A stretch of DNA of 64,000 nt from positions 62,001 to 126,000 of the forward strand of contig JACDOE010000006.1 of NCBI GenBank assembly GCA_017656255.1. Direction: 5' to 3'. The first letter of the stretch is position 1; each line of letters begins with the position of its first letter. Positions 8,562 to 16,638 of this stretch are shown here, one piece after another. The notes under the pieces are model-generated. The model saw only the letters and a program-made list of their open reading frames with translations, was not told the DNA's origin and made no database searches. The stretch is from Bacillaceae bacterium (GTDB lineage: Bacteria; Bacillota; Bacilli; JACDOE01). Both the position numbers and the translations under genes were made by a program.

Positions 8562-9017
8562 TCAACTCCTCTTTGAAGAGTGTAATGATAAAATCCAATT
8601 TTTCATTTGGCTCATTCGTTCACCAATTTGTCCTTCACAAATTATCACGTTTGTGCTTTTGGGAACTAGTTGATCAAAAGGTGAAATACTTTCCAAATAT
8701 AATTTACCTAGGTTTACAAAGAAATTATTGTAATTGTTATTTTGTAATATTTTTTCGAGACGATTTAAGTTCTTAGTGTACAATTCTTTACCCCTTTGAA
8801 GTGTCATTTTTTGATCGTAATTATCTATCGTGTCACTTTCTTTTATAATTCCATATTTTGCTGATAAAATATATAAGTCAAGGGTTTTCGGGAATTTATT
8901 TTCTCTTTTTAGTTTCTTAATTATTTGATAATAAGGGCCATTATAAACATCTAACGCATTTCCTCGTTTTAATTCAGTCTTTTTCTGTGAACAAGAAATT
9001 AGTAATAAGTCTTTCAC
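8562..9017 (-). CDS. DUF6884-like protein paired with DpdA-like gene
   Basis: A 151-residue protein beginning LLISCSQKK and containing LYILSAKYGII. The SCSxKK and SAKYG motifs mark the DUF6884/YaaA-like group found in phages and mobile elements. The SCSxxK start loosely recalls the catalytic motif of archaeosine synthase, so a role in handling or further modifying a 7-deazaguanine base is conceivable; this is inference. The GTG start has only a weak AAGG site. A palindrome overlaps the promoter region 22 bp upstream. Operon with the following transglycosylase gene. Confidence 0.6.
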   Translation of the reverse strand: MKDLLLISCSQKKTELKRGNALDVYNGPYYQIIKKLKRENKFPKTLDLYILSAKYGIIKESDTIDNYDQKMTLQRGKELYTKNLNRLEKILQNNNYNNFFVNLGKLYLESISPFDQLVPKSTNVIICEGQIGERMSQMKNWILSLHSSKRS

Positions 9018-9038
9018 TTTATCACTGCCTTTTTAAGT

Positions 9039-9050
9039 TATCAGCTGATA
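9039..9050. promoter_or_regulatory. Palindromic operator candidate of the DpdA-like operon
   Basis: TATCAGCTGATA is a perfect 12-bp palindrome next to an AT-rich stretch containing TATAATTC on the minus strand, 22 bp upstream of the GTG start. Its position suits a repressor site. Confidence 0.45.
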
Positions 9051-9080
9051 GAATTATAAATTAAATATACTCAAAAATCA

Positions 9081-9108
9081 AGAAAGCACAGGCTAGGCTG
9101 TGCTTTCT
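9081..9108 (-). terminator. Hairpin terminator after the helicase-nuclease operon
   Basis: AGAAAGCACAG pairs with CTGTGCTTTCT (11 bp, 6-nt loop). On the minus strand it follows the nuclease gene by 3 bp and is followed by a short T-rich stretch. Confidence 0.7.
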
Positions 9109-9110
9109 AA

Positions 9111-10016
9111 TCAAGGGTAAATTAAGCGATAGTTGCGTCCGAAATTTTTTGCGGCTTGACAATTCCATCTTAAATCACATGCATCGCATGTTTTTTCAGA
9201 TGGATCAGTTTCAGGATAACTCCAGGTGTTATTGTCTCTACAGGATTCAATTTCACCTACAGTTTTGTCGAAGTTACTCATTGCAACTTCTACTTCACTG
9301 GGGTTTAATTCTACTTCCATAATTGCGTTTTGCGGTCGATAGTTGGATTCTACGTGATCCAATTCGTTTAGAAAGTAAAGTACTGCTTTTTTTGGTGGTT
9401 TCCCTTTTTTACGTCTATATAACTCGGCATATACTTGCATTTGAAATTCATATTGTTTATATTCAGGTTGGTTAATTGAAGGTTTGTCGGTACCTTTGTA
9501 ATCCCAAATTTCAACTTCTGTTTCATCATCTTCTGAAACAGCTAAAACATCGACATTTCCATGAAGTATATAATCAGCTCTATCTGCTTGTAATTTACAT
9601 TCTGTATCTAATATTCTATTGTATAGATTAGGTCCTTCAATTTCATTAAATTTTTTTAATATATTTAATGCTTTATCACGGACTTTGTCTGTGGCTCTTA
9701 ACCCTCTTGCTTTTAATGAATTTTCCACTTCATCAAAGTATCTTTCTATATCTTCATCTGTAGGATATGTTCCTCTTAAACTTGGATCAAACTTTCCGTT
9801 GTAATGAGCATGTGCTTGATCCAAAACTTGATGAATTATGTCCCCGTAAAATAGTTCTAATGATAAACTTGGTTCATATTTACGGGTTGAAAAAGCTCCA
9901 TACTGAATGGGGCATCTTTGGTATGATAATATGTCAGCAGTTATACTATATTTTCTTTTTGGTTTAGCTTGAGATTCAAATGGCAAACTTAACGTACGAT
10001 AATGTTCCCACACCAT
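9111..10016 (-). CDS. RecB/Cas4-like PD-(D/E)XK nuclease
   Basis: About 301 residues. The N-terminal SYQRCPIQYG and C-terminal CDACDLRWNC supply four cysteines of a Cas4/AddB-type iron-sulfur cluster. Between them are the nuclease motifs GNVDVLAV and VEIWDYKGTDKPS (D...ExK-like). It would cut or resect DNA ends, working with the helicase whose stop is 11 bp upstream. The ATG at 10016 has GAGGTGAT eight bases upstream. The helicase plus Fe-S nuclease pair recalls AddAB-like or defence end-processing units; no CRISPR genes are near. Confidence 0.8.
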   Translation of the reverse strand: MVWEHYRTLSLPFESQAKPKRKYSITADILSYQRCPIQYGAFSTRKYEPSLSLELFYGDIIHQVLDQAHAHYNGKFDPSLRGTYPTDEDIERYFDEVENSLKARGLRATDKVRDKALNILKKFNEIEGPNLYNRILDTECKLQADRADYILHGNVDVLAVSEDDETEVEIWDYKGTDKPSINQPEYKQYEFQMQVYAELYRRKKGKPPKKAVLYFLNELDHVESNYRPQNAIMEVELNPSEVEVAMSNFDKTVGEIESCRDNNTWSYPETDPSEKTCDACDLRWNCQAAKNFGRNYRLIYP

Positions 10017-10027
10017 AATTATCACCT

Positions 10028-12202
10028 CTATAAACGTTTTAGATTACTTCTAAACCATCGGCCTCCTAATTGTCCAAAAGATGCGGTTTGATTCCCGCTA
10101 TTTCTTAATTGACTGGATGTTACTAAGGGAATAAGTGCATACTTCGCTCTTGAATAAGCAACGTAATGTAATCGAATGCTATCTTGCCAAGCTGCTTCTT
10201 CTGGATCAAGTACAGGTGTATCAGAATGAAATGAAGCAAGGGAATGTTCTAAGTAATGTGATCCTCCTATTTTAGGTTTTTTACCTAAAGATCCAACAAA
10301 AACGAAATCAAACTCTAGACCCTTGGCTTGATGAATAGTCATAATAGGTAACATACCTTTGGGGCAGATAACTTCTTCGTCTTCATCATCGTCCATTCCG
10401 TGTGTCTGTAAATATCCACAAAATACGTAATAAAATTTTTCTAACCATTTCCTGCTTACCTGTCCTGGTACTTCTTTGTCTGTAAATAAACTGCGATATC
10501 CAATTTGAGATGAGAACGCTTCAAATAAACGCGTTACTTTACTTAATCTTAAATCTTGTTCTGGATTACCCTGATATTCATTAAAAGGAGATAACGATAA
10601 GATTCTGTAAAGAATGGATTGAGCGTTAGGAGTTAATCTTTCATTAGTGCCTAGACTATTAATTTCTTCGATTGATTTTTCAACATAATTTTTAAGCTCT
10701 TGGTGTTGACTTTTAATAGATTCATAAAATGTTATCCATTCTTCAACCATGTTAACTATTTTACTACCTAGTATTGAACTTGTTATAACGAGAGATGGAT
10801 CAAGAATACTAATTAAAGTACCCAGAAATTCTTTGACTTCGATTTGATCCAAAAACGCTTTAGAACGAGGGTTGTAATAAGGAATGTTATATTGATTTAA
10901 TGCATTAATATAAGGACCAGCTATCCTAGGTTTATTTTTTGTGCTATGTAATAGAAGCACACACTGACTGTAATCTTCTACTATTCCGTTTTCAACCAAT
11001 CCATGTACAGTTTCTGCAAATGTTTTAGCAAGTTTAGCAACACTGCTTTCTTTGATGTATCCTACCGCTTTATAATTCCCATCACGGTCAGTCCCAGATT
11101 CTAATTCAGGTTTTCCAGATATTCTTGCGTTTGGTTGATTCATTATGTCGAATGAAGTTATATAGGAATTACACCAATCAATAATTTTCTTATCTGAACG
11201 ATAATTTTTGTTGAGAAAAATTGGTTCTATATCTAATCCCCATTCTAGTTCGCAACGTTTACCAAAATTAACCATACATTCTACGGTTCCGCCTCTAAAC
11301 CGATATAGTGCTTGATCATCATCACCAACAACAGTTAAATTATGTGGTGCATATTTAGTCAACTGAAAATAAATCTCTTCTTGAATAGGGTTTGTATCTT
11401 GATATTCATCTACCAGTACATGTGTAATAGGAGGTTGTCCCGTTTCGATGTTTCCCCTTAAAAACAGTTCTCCTTGAGTAGATTGTAAAAAATTAAGAAA
11501 TATTTTTTGCAATTGAGAAAAATCGCATGAATATCTATTATTTAATAAATCTTCGTACTTCTCATAGAAGGTGACTAACTCTTCCCATGCACCACCTTCT
11601 TTTTTTAAGTTATCTAGATCGATGTTATGATCAACTATAAAACTAAATACTTTGTTTAATTGTCTAGTCCATTCCCATAAGTTTGGATTATCAAAATTTC
11701 CAAACAGGTATTGAAATTCTTGTTGAAAGTGTTGTTGAGAATTTTTAATGTCACTTGCTAACTCAGATCTTATTAACATTTTTGCTTCGATTTCATCCAT
11801 TAACCTGGTGTTTTGATAAATTTCAAAACGTTGTTCTTGTAAAATATCGTTCATAATGCTATGAAGTGTCCCTAGTCTTAATTGACTAATATCTATATCT
11901 TTGTCATTCAACTCTTGATATCTATTTTTTAAAAACAGGAATGATTCTAGAATCCTTTCTTCGAGGTTACGTGCTGCTTTTTCTGTAAAAGTAGTAAGTA
12001 TTATTGATTGAGGATCTACATTATCGCAACAAACTAATTTCAAAGTACGTACTACTAGCACTTCACTTTTTCCCGTTCCAGGACCAGCAACTAACCATAA
12101 TGGCCCATTACCGTATTTAATGGCTTTTTCTTGCTCATCATTAAACTCATGTCCATTCTTTTCTTCAATACCTTTTATTAATTGTGTTTCAGAGATAGTC
12201 AC
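10028..12202 (-). CDS. UvrD/Rep-family superfamily 1 helicase
   Basis: A 724-residue SF1A helicase. Motif I is LVAGPGTGKSEVL, Ia LTTFTEKAARNL, II VLVDEYQDTNP, III VVGDDDQALYRFRGG, IV NKNYRSDKKI, V IMTIHQAKGLEFDFVFV and VI HYVAYSRAKYAL, so the ATPase looks intact. It unwinds DNA 3' to 5'. The GTG start has GGGTGA upstream. The nuclease gene follows directly and the ImmA-like gene precedes by 44 bp, suggesting one minus-strand operon. It may act in element maintenance, recombination or anti-phage defence (compare the OLD-helicase Gabija pair, though the OLD gene here is 45 kb away). Confidence 0.9.
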   Translation of the reverse strand: MTISETQLIKGIEEKNGHEFNDEQEKAIKYGNGPLWLVAGPGTGKSEVLVVRTLKLVCCDNVDPQSIILTTFTEKAARNLEERILESFLFLKNRYQELNDKDIDISQLRLGTLHSIMNDILQEQRFEIYQNTRLMDEIEAKMLIRSELASDIKNSQQHFQQEFQYLFGNFDNPNLWEWTRQLNKVFSFIVDHNIDLDNLKKEGGAWEELVTFYEKYEDLLNNRYSCDFSQLQKIFLNFLQSTQGELFLRGNIETGQPPITHVLVDEYQDTNPIQEEIYFQLTKYAPHNLTVVGDDDQALYRFRGGTVECMVNFGKRCELEWGLDIEPIFLNKNYRSDKKIIDWCNSYITSFDIMNQPNARISGKPELESGTDRDGNYKAVGYIKESSVAKLAKTFAETVHGLVENGIVEDYSQCVLLLHSTKNKPRIAGPYINALNQYNIPYYNPRSKAFLDQIEVKEFLGTLISILDPSLVITSSILGSKIVNMVEEWITFYESIKSQHQELKNYVEKSIEEINSLGTNERLTPNAQSILYRILSLSPFNEYQGNPEQDLRLSKVTRLFEAFSSQIGYRSLFTDKEVPGQVSRKWLEKFYYVFCGYLQTHGMDDDEDEEVICPKGMLPIMTIHQAKGLEFDFVFVGSLGKKPKIGGSHYLEHSLASFHSDTPVLDPEEAAWQDSIRLHYVAYSRAKYALIPLVTSSQLRNSGNQTASFGQLGGRWFRSNLKRL

Positions 12203-12246
12203 TTATCTTCACCCTTTCTTCAATAGTTTTATACATACACTCTTTC

Positions 12247-12825
12247 CTATTTAAATTGAATGCTCCCTAACTTCCCATCCATCTTCCCAACAGCATCTAC
12301 TTTCCGGTTAAAAATCAATTCCAAACGATACTGCGCGAACTCCTCGGTAACCAAAAAATAATCAGCAAGGTCCAAAATCAAAACAGCCTCATTGTCGAGA
12401 GTAACAAATACTCTATCCAAAAACTTCTGTGGCATCAGCAAGTATGCAGCCATACGTTTAGCCTGCTTTTCGGTTCTGTTTAGGACTTCAACATCCACAT
12501 CAAATTGATTTATATGATGAGCATAGATATGACAAAATTCCTCGGCCAGGATAAGCTTGGTTTCAATGGCCCCAAGTCCTGGTCTTAAATAGATAATTCC
12601 CCGACGTCCTATTTCTTTGGGAAGTGAAAAGGCTTTTGTATCATCATCTGTGTAGTCACCGTGGAAGTATGGATCCAAACGTTTTACTTTTATTCCGAAA
12701 TACCAACAAATCTCATACATGTCTATTTCGTCGGGTTCCTGATAATCAAAATGTGACAAAACCTTATTAGCGCGTTCTTCCCAAAAGTCTACATGTGTCT
12801 CCGGTAATATTTCTTTTAATTTCAT
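12247..12825 (-). CDS. ImmA/IrrE-family metallopeptidase-like protein
   Basis: About 192 residues with the COG2856 core LILAEEFCHIYAHH. Family members cleave phage-type repressors and so trigger induction of mobile elements, as ImmA does for ICEBs1. Here the HExxH zinc motif reads EEFCH, with Glu for the first His, a variant that is frequent in Firmicutes relatives and leaves catalysis uncertain. The ATG at 12825 is preceded by AGGAAAGAG; an ATG at 12858 is an alternative. It sits near the repressor at 13042-13482, the natural target. Confidence 0.75.
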   Translation of the reverse strand: MKLKEILPETHVDFWEERANKVLSHFDYQEPDEIDMYEICWYFGIKVKRLDPYFHGDYTDDDTKAFSLPKEIGRRGIIYLRPGLGAIETKLILAEEFCHIYAHHINQFDVDVEVLNRTEKQAKRMAAYLLMPQKFLDRVFVTLDNEAVLILDLADYFLVTEEFAQYRLELIFNRKVDAVGKMDGKLGSIQFK

Positions 12826-12960
12826 CTCTCTCTTTCCTATCCTCTCTTTATAGCCCATTCAAATGTTTTTAATTGATTTTTTTTTTGTATCCCTATTTGA
12901 AAATGTTACGTTATTCTAGACATATCTGCTTTTATTGCATAATTCAACCAATGAAAAAAG

Positions 12961-13009
12961 AAAAAAATAAAAAACCCTGTTCCAATCGTTCGTGATGACT
13001 GACAGGGTT
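12961..13009 (-). terminator. Terminator after the repressor gene
   Basis: AACCCTGT at 12973-12980 pairs with ACAGGGTT at 13002-13009. On the minus strand the stem is followed by a long T run. It separates the repressor gene from the ImmA-like gene. Confidence 0.75.
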
Positions 13010-13041
13010 GTTCTTGACCTCATGAATAATTAACTTTTTCA

Positions 13042-13482
13042 TTAATCTTCGATGATGTCAGATTCATCATCGTCTTCTTCAAGATCTTCCTTTATAAATT
13101 TCCACATTTTAATAAGCTGCTTAACTTTTTTCTCCGGATCCGTGGCCAGATCATGAAATAGGGTAGGGTGTTTTTTTATTTCCTCAAATACTTTCAATTC
13201 TTCTGCTGATAATTGAATCTCTTTCCCCGCAACCTGTGCATTGTAGGGGTTATCAGTTCTTCCAAGAAGATAATCAGTACTTACATTAAAAAGATCCGCG
13301 AGTTTATTTACCGTTTCTAACGGTGGTTGTTTTTTTGCACCTTCATAAGCTGTATACGTTACTCTTGCGACACCAATAGTGTCAGCAACATAATTTTGTG
13401 TCCATTTAGGGTTTGTTTTTTTTCTTTGTTCACGTAGATCTTTTAGTCGTTTTGAAAATATTTTTAAACTAAATTGATTCAT
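13042..13482 (-). CDS. Xre/CI-like repressor
   Basis: About 146 residues. The HTH at residues 8-70 (TQNYVADTIGVARVTYTAYE, then LADLFNVSTDYLLG) belongs to the Cro/CI family. The C-terminal half is charged and ends in an acidic tail. It is transcribed divergently from a second small HTH gene over four 15-bp operator copies, so it very likely acts as master repressor of the element and is a candidate target of the ImmA-like protein. The ATG at 13482 has GGTGG upstream. Confidence 0.85.
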   Translation of the reverse strand: MNQFSLKIFSKRLKDLREQRKKTNPKWTQNYVADTIGVARVTYTAYEGAKKQPPLETVNKLADLFNVSTDYLLGRTDNPYNAQVAGKEIQLSAEELKVFEEIKKHPTLFHDLATDPEKKVKQLIKMWKFIKEDLEEDDDESDIIED

Positions 13483-13523
13483 CACATTACCACCGTCTTA
13501 AAAGTTGTATATATATTATAAAT

Positions 13524-13639
13524 GTTACCAATAGAAACTTAAACTAAAATCAAATTATGTTACTAAAAGTATTATTTTATATTGACAGGTTACCTTTAGG
13601 AACATATAATACTAAATAAATAATGTTACTTTAAGGAAC
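13524..13639. promoter_or_regulatory. Four operator copies of the repressor switch
   Basis: Four 15-bp sites of form GTTAC(C/T)nnnnGgAAC lie between the divergent regulators: GTTACCAATAGAAAC (13524), GTTACTAAAAGTATT (13559, weakest right arm), GTTACCTTTAGGAAC (13589) and GTTACTTTAAGGAAC (13625). Their starts are 35, 30 and 36 bp apart. The third lies inside the rightward promoter and the fourth just downstream of it. Confidence 0.75.
13582..13610 (+). promoter_or_regulatory. Rightward sigma-A promoter
   Basis: A perfect TTGACA, 17-bp spacer and TATAAT. An operator copy occupies the spacer, so repressor binding would block RNA polymerase. Confidence 0.9.
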
Positions 13640-13652
13640 AGGAGGGGTGGTT

Positions 13653-13883
13653 ATGAGATCATGGTTAAAAGAGCAGCGTATTAAAGCCGGTTTCGAAGAT
13701 CATGATCAAGCAGCGCAAGCATGTGGAATATCTCGCAGTTACTATACTCATATAGAAAATGGAACAAAAGATCCTAGTGTGAAAGTTGCAAAAAAAATTA
13801 GTTTAACATTTGGATTCAACTGGACTCTTTTTTTTGAAGACGAATGTTCCTCTAAGAAACAAAAATCCGAAGAGGTCAGTTAA
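13653..13883 (+). CDS. Small Cro-like HTH regulator
   Basis: A 76-residue protein consisting of a single Xre-type HTH (FEDHDQAAQACGISRSYYTH, then the second half IENGTKDPSVKVAKKISLTF). It is expressed from the consensus rightward promoter and is the likely Cro-type counterpart of the divergent repressor. The ATG at 13653 is six bases after GGAGGGG; the in-frame GTG at 13647 lies within that site. Confidence 0.85.
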   Translation: MRSWLKEQRIKAGFEDHDQAAQACGISRSYYTHIENGTKDPSVKVAKKISLTFGFNWTLFFEDECSSKKQKSEEVS

Positions 13884-14024
13884 TTAAACAATTAAATAAT
13901 TATCAACGAACTGTATTGTTCTCAACTATTAGTTCTACAGTTTGAATTAATCCCCTTTTTTAAAGGGTAGTACATCTGTCCATCACTCATATGATTAATT
14001 GTAAAACATGGCGAGGTGATGCTC

Positions 14025-14168
14025 GTGAAAAATAAAAAAGCCCCGCCTTTAAAGGTCGGGAAAGAAACATTTGGAAACATGGATATTAAAAAAGCATTCC
14101 AAAAAGCGCTGGCACCTTATTTTATGAATCAAAACAACTCAGAACAGACCAAAAGTAAAACGGGATAA
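14025..14168 (+). CDS. Small basic hypothetical protein
   Basis: A 47-residue Lys-rich protein starting at GTG 14025, about 7 bases after GAGGTGAT, with an in-frame ATG at 14019 as alternative. It contains DIKKAFQKALAPYF. No family recognised. It is the first gene of a rightward early block leading to the partition genes. Confidence 0.5.
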   Translation: MKNKKAPPLKVGKETFGNMDIKKAFQKALAPYFMNQNNSEQTKSKTG

Positions 14169-14224
14169 CGGTCCGAGAGGACCGTAGACAGGACAAGCCT
14201 TGATAACAAAGGAGGTCATCAACC

Positions 14225-14359
14225 AATGGGCTATATACAGATAAAAAAGGTTACTGAGCACCATGGCCCCATGTTTGAAAAATGCCGAAAGCAGGCTATT
14301 CAACATTTCGTCCATCGCATCGTAAAACCAAAATTGGAAAAAGGAGAAATAACCGTTAA
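14225..14359 (+). CDS. Small hypothetical protein
   Basis: A 44-residue basic protein (MGYIQIKKVTEHHGPMF at the start). AAAGGAGGT precedes the ATG at the right distance. No family recognised. Confidence 0.45.
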
Positions 14360-14408
14360 AGAAAGGACAACCACATGTCAATGAGAAAAATCGGGGACAA
14401 AAAAAAAG

Positions 14409-14490
14409 CCATCGTTAACGGCCATTAACGATGGGTAGGGATAAAAACAAATATCAACAATCTCACTTCAAGTATATCCGTTTTTATCCC
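14409..14490. repeat. Inverted repeats upstream of parM-like gene (candidate parC centromere)
   Basis: CCATCGTTAA and TTAACGATGG form a 10-bp stem at 14409-14434. GGGATAAAAAC at 14438 recurs inverted as GTTTTTATCCC at 14480. ParMR systems usually carry their centromere and operator just upstream of parM, and this otherwise empty 210-bp stretch is in that position. Confidence 0.5.
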
Positions 14491-14568
14491 TTCATACAAG
14501 GGCAAAACCATCCTTCCCGCCCTAGAACCCCGCTTTTTAATCAAAAACTATAAATTTGAGGTGAAAAA

Positions 14569-15759
14569 ATGAATATTTCGCGCATGGTAAGTGACTTTGG
14601 AAACAGCATGAACCAGCATTTAATTGAAGGTTTCTATCTGGAGTTCCCTTCATCCGTATCAGAAATATCCAGAGATGAAGTACCGTCCCTTTTCTCATCT
14701 GCCGTGACCCATAAGGACCTCATTAATGAAATGGTCATTCGCGTTTCTTTCGATGGTGTCGATCGACATTTCAAAGTGGGTCACAAAGCAAAAAAAGATG
14801 TACTGGGAAACACTCACATATTTCAACTCCATGATAAGACAACTTCAGATTCCGTCATCGTGACCTGGCTTGCAGCGATCATTAACTACCATGTACATAT
14901 GCACCCGGATTTCGATCGTTTTGCAGGAGATGAAGTCACGATTGATTATTTCAGCACATTACTTCCTGTCTGGCTACTGAAACGCAGCGGAAAATTTAAG
15001 GATATGTTGGACAAGATGGCGGCAAGATTTACGGGAGATTTTGAGGTCGAATTGATGACTCCGGAATTTGAAAGAACCCTTCACGTCCGGGTGTTCCAGG
15101 CCGAATGTCGAATAGAAGGGGAAACAGCCCGACTGGCCCTGAAGCATGATCTGGAATTAAATACATTGGATACAGCTGAAAGATATGAGGACTGCTACAC
15201 GGTCATTACGGATCTAGGTGGACAAACACAGGACATTTCCCGTATCCCACCTGGATTATCGAATCCGAGTTCTTCCGATGCTTTTGCATCGTTTACGGAT
15301 CAATCCTACTTGCTGGAACTGGAGAACCTTCGCAGTAAAAAAATGATGCAACATTTTAAAAGTATTCGGACTTTGGAGCACTTTATCATGGACAATATCA
15401 ACCAGGGGGTTTTCATTTATACCAATCCGACAACCGGAGAACAAATCGATTATACAGAAGACATTGAGTCCATGATTAAAAAATATGTGAAGATTGCTGT
15501 CGATAAGACGGTACAAGCCTTCAGTTTTGATCCGGGAGAATCAGTCAAATTCGTTTGGATCGGGGGCGTAACCGAACTTTTAAAACCATATATTCAAGAC
15601 TACATCCAGGAAATTTACCCCGAGGAAGTCGGAGATATTCATATCTTCCCGGAAAATTCAAGAAAGCTAAATCTGTATGCGCTGGAGATCGTGGCCAAGT
15701 TTAAAACGATTGTGAAAGGAAAGACGGAAAGTGAAACGTCCGAGGAAAGAACAGTTTAA
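14569..15759 (+). CDS. ParM/StbA-like actin-type partition ATPase
   Basis: A 396-residue protein with an actin-fold layout: phosphate 1 loop SDFGNSM at residues 8-14, phosphate 2 loop VITDLGGQTQDIS near 220, and adenosine loop WIGGVTELLKPYI near 325. Plasmid-borne relatives (ParM, Alp) polymerise with ATP and push DNA copies apart. The next gene overlaps by 29 bp and encodes a ribbon-helix-helix protein, the usual ParR partner. This implies a stage in which the element exists as a free, replicating circle. Confidence 0.85.
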   Translation: MNISRMVSDFGNSMNQHLIEGFYLEFPSSVSEISRDEVPSLFSSAVTHKDLINEMVIRVSFDGVDRHFKVGHKAKKDVLGNTHIFQLHDKTTSDSVIVTWLAAIINYHVHMHPDFDRFAGDEVTIDYFSTLLPVWLLKRSGKFKDMLDKMAARFTGDFEVELMTPEFERTLHVRVFQAECRIEGETARLALKHDLELNTLDTAERYEDCYTVITDLGGQTQDISRIPPGLSNPSSSDAFASFTDQSYLLELENLRSKKMMQHFKSIRTLEHFIMDNINQGVFIYTNPTTGEQIDYTEDIESMIKKYVKIAVDKTVQAFSFDPGESVKFVWIGGVTELLKPYIQDYIQEIYPEEVGDIHIFPENSRKLNLYALEIVAKFKTIVKGKTESETSEERTV

Positions 15760-16105
15760 CTTGAGGACGGTTTCGATGAGTGATGAGGTCTATGAACATT
15801 TGAAATTAAAAGCTGAGAATCGCGAATTAACTGCTTATATCATATCACTGGTTGAAAGTGATCTGGGGCTGGAAGAAAGCATGGATGCTTCGAAAGTTGG
15901 CTTGGACAACATGTTATCAATGATTTATAAGGAACTGCAAAATCTAAAGGCAGTTATACCAGAAGCGTTGTTCCCAAAAAATGAGGAATATCAGGAAATT
16001 AATACAGAAGAAAAAAATCAACAGGATGTTCCTGAATTACAGCAAGAGTCAAACAATCGCGTTTCCGGGTACCTCGATGACGATGATGTGGAATATGATT
16101 TTTGA
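15731..16105 (+). CDS. ParR-like ribbon-helix-helix DNA-binding protein
   Basis: A 124-residue protein. The N-terminal 45 residues (FNLRTVSMSDEVYEHLKLKA, then ENRELTAYIISLVESDL) form a ribbon-helix-helix motif, followed by a Glu/Gln-rich acidic tail. It begins at a GTG inside the end of the ParM-like gene, so translation is coupled. It is expected to bind the upstream repeats and link them to the actin-like filament. It is also one candidate for binding the 11-bp tandem repeats elsewhere in the element, though that is speculative. Confidence 0.75.
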   Translation: MKRPRKEQFNLRTVSMSDEVYEHLKLKAENRELTAYIISLVESDLGLEESMDASKVGLDNMLSMIYKELQNLKAVIPEALFPKNEEYQEINTEEKNQQDVPELQQESNNRVSGYLDDDDVEYDF

Positions 16106-16129
16106 TTGCCAAAGTGAGGTGAAACAGGG

Positions 16130-16624
16130 GTGAGTGAAGCACAGCAAATTATTTTGAAGGGGCTGGAAGAACCCCGGAAAGAAGAATATTACCCTATTGT
16201 GGTGAAGGTCCTGACACAATACCGGAATAAAAAAATTGCCCTTGAGAATCTTATGCGCCAAAAAGAGATGGGTTTTGAACTTGTTTTTCCGACATGCATA
16301 GCTTCGTATCGTTTGTTGGAAGGGGATCCAGGTTACAGCCCGTACAACAGTTACACGGAAAAGACGGTAGAAAACAAACTTGTCAATAAACCGGAGATTT
16401 TAGATCTGAGAATTGAACAACTTTCATTATGGCTTGAATTAGTCGAGCGATCTCTGAACAACTTAAATGACTTTGAAAGAAAAATTATTGAGGCCAAATA
16501 TCTTCAAAAAGAAAAGAAAAAGGATATGGCCATTTACCACGACTTAAATCTCAGTAAAGACGTTTATTATAAGATCAAAGATTTTGCGATCCGCAAAATT
16601 GCGACTTCTTTAAACATTATCTGA
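16130..16624 (+). CDS. ArpU-like/sigma-like regulator
   Basis: A 164-residue protein. The C-terminal part, LNDFERKIIEAKYLQKEKKK then LNLSKDVYYKIKDFAIRKIA, resembles region 4 of sigma factors and the ArpU family, which control late genes in phages of Firmicutes. GAGGTG precedes the GTG start. It is a prime candidate for activating the element's operons that have extended -10 promoters without a -35 box. Confidence 0.65.
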   Translation: MSEAQQIILKGLEEPRKEEYYPIVVKVLTQYRNKKIALENLMRQKEMGFELVFPTCIASYRLLEGDPGYSPYNSYTEKTVENKLVNKPEILDLRIEQLSLWLELVERSLNNLNDFERKIIEAKYLQKEKKKDMAIYHDLNLSKDVYYKIKDFAIRKIATSLNII

Positions 16625-16638
16625 TAGGAGAGAGGACA

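Noticed and set aside
14375-14428. A 17-codon reading frame before the ParM-like gene
   Set aside because: Too short, no good ribosome site, and it runs into the CCATCGTTAA/TTAACGATGG hairpin that better explains the sequence.
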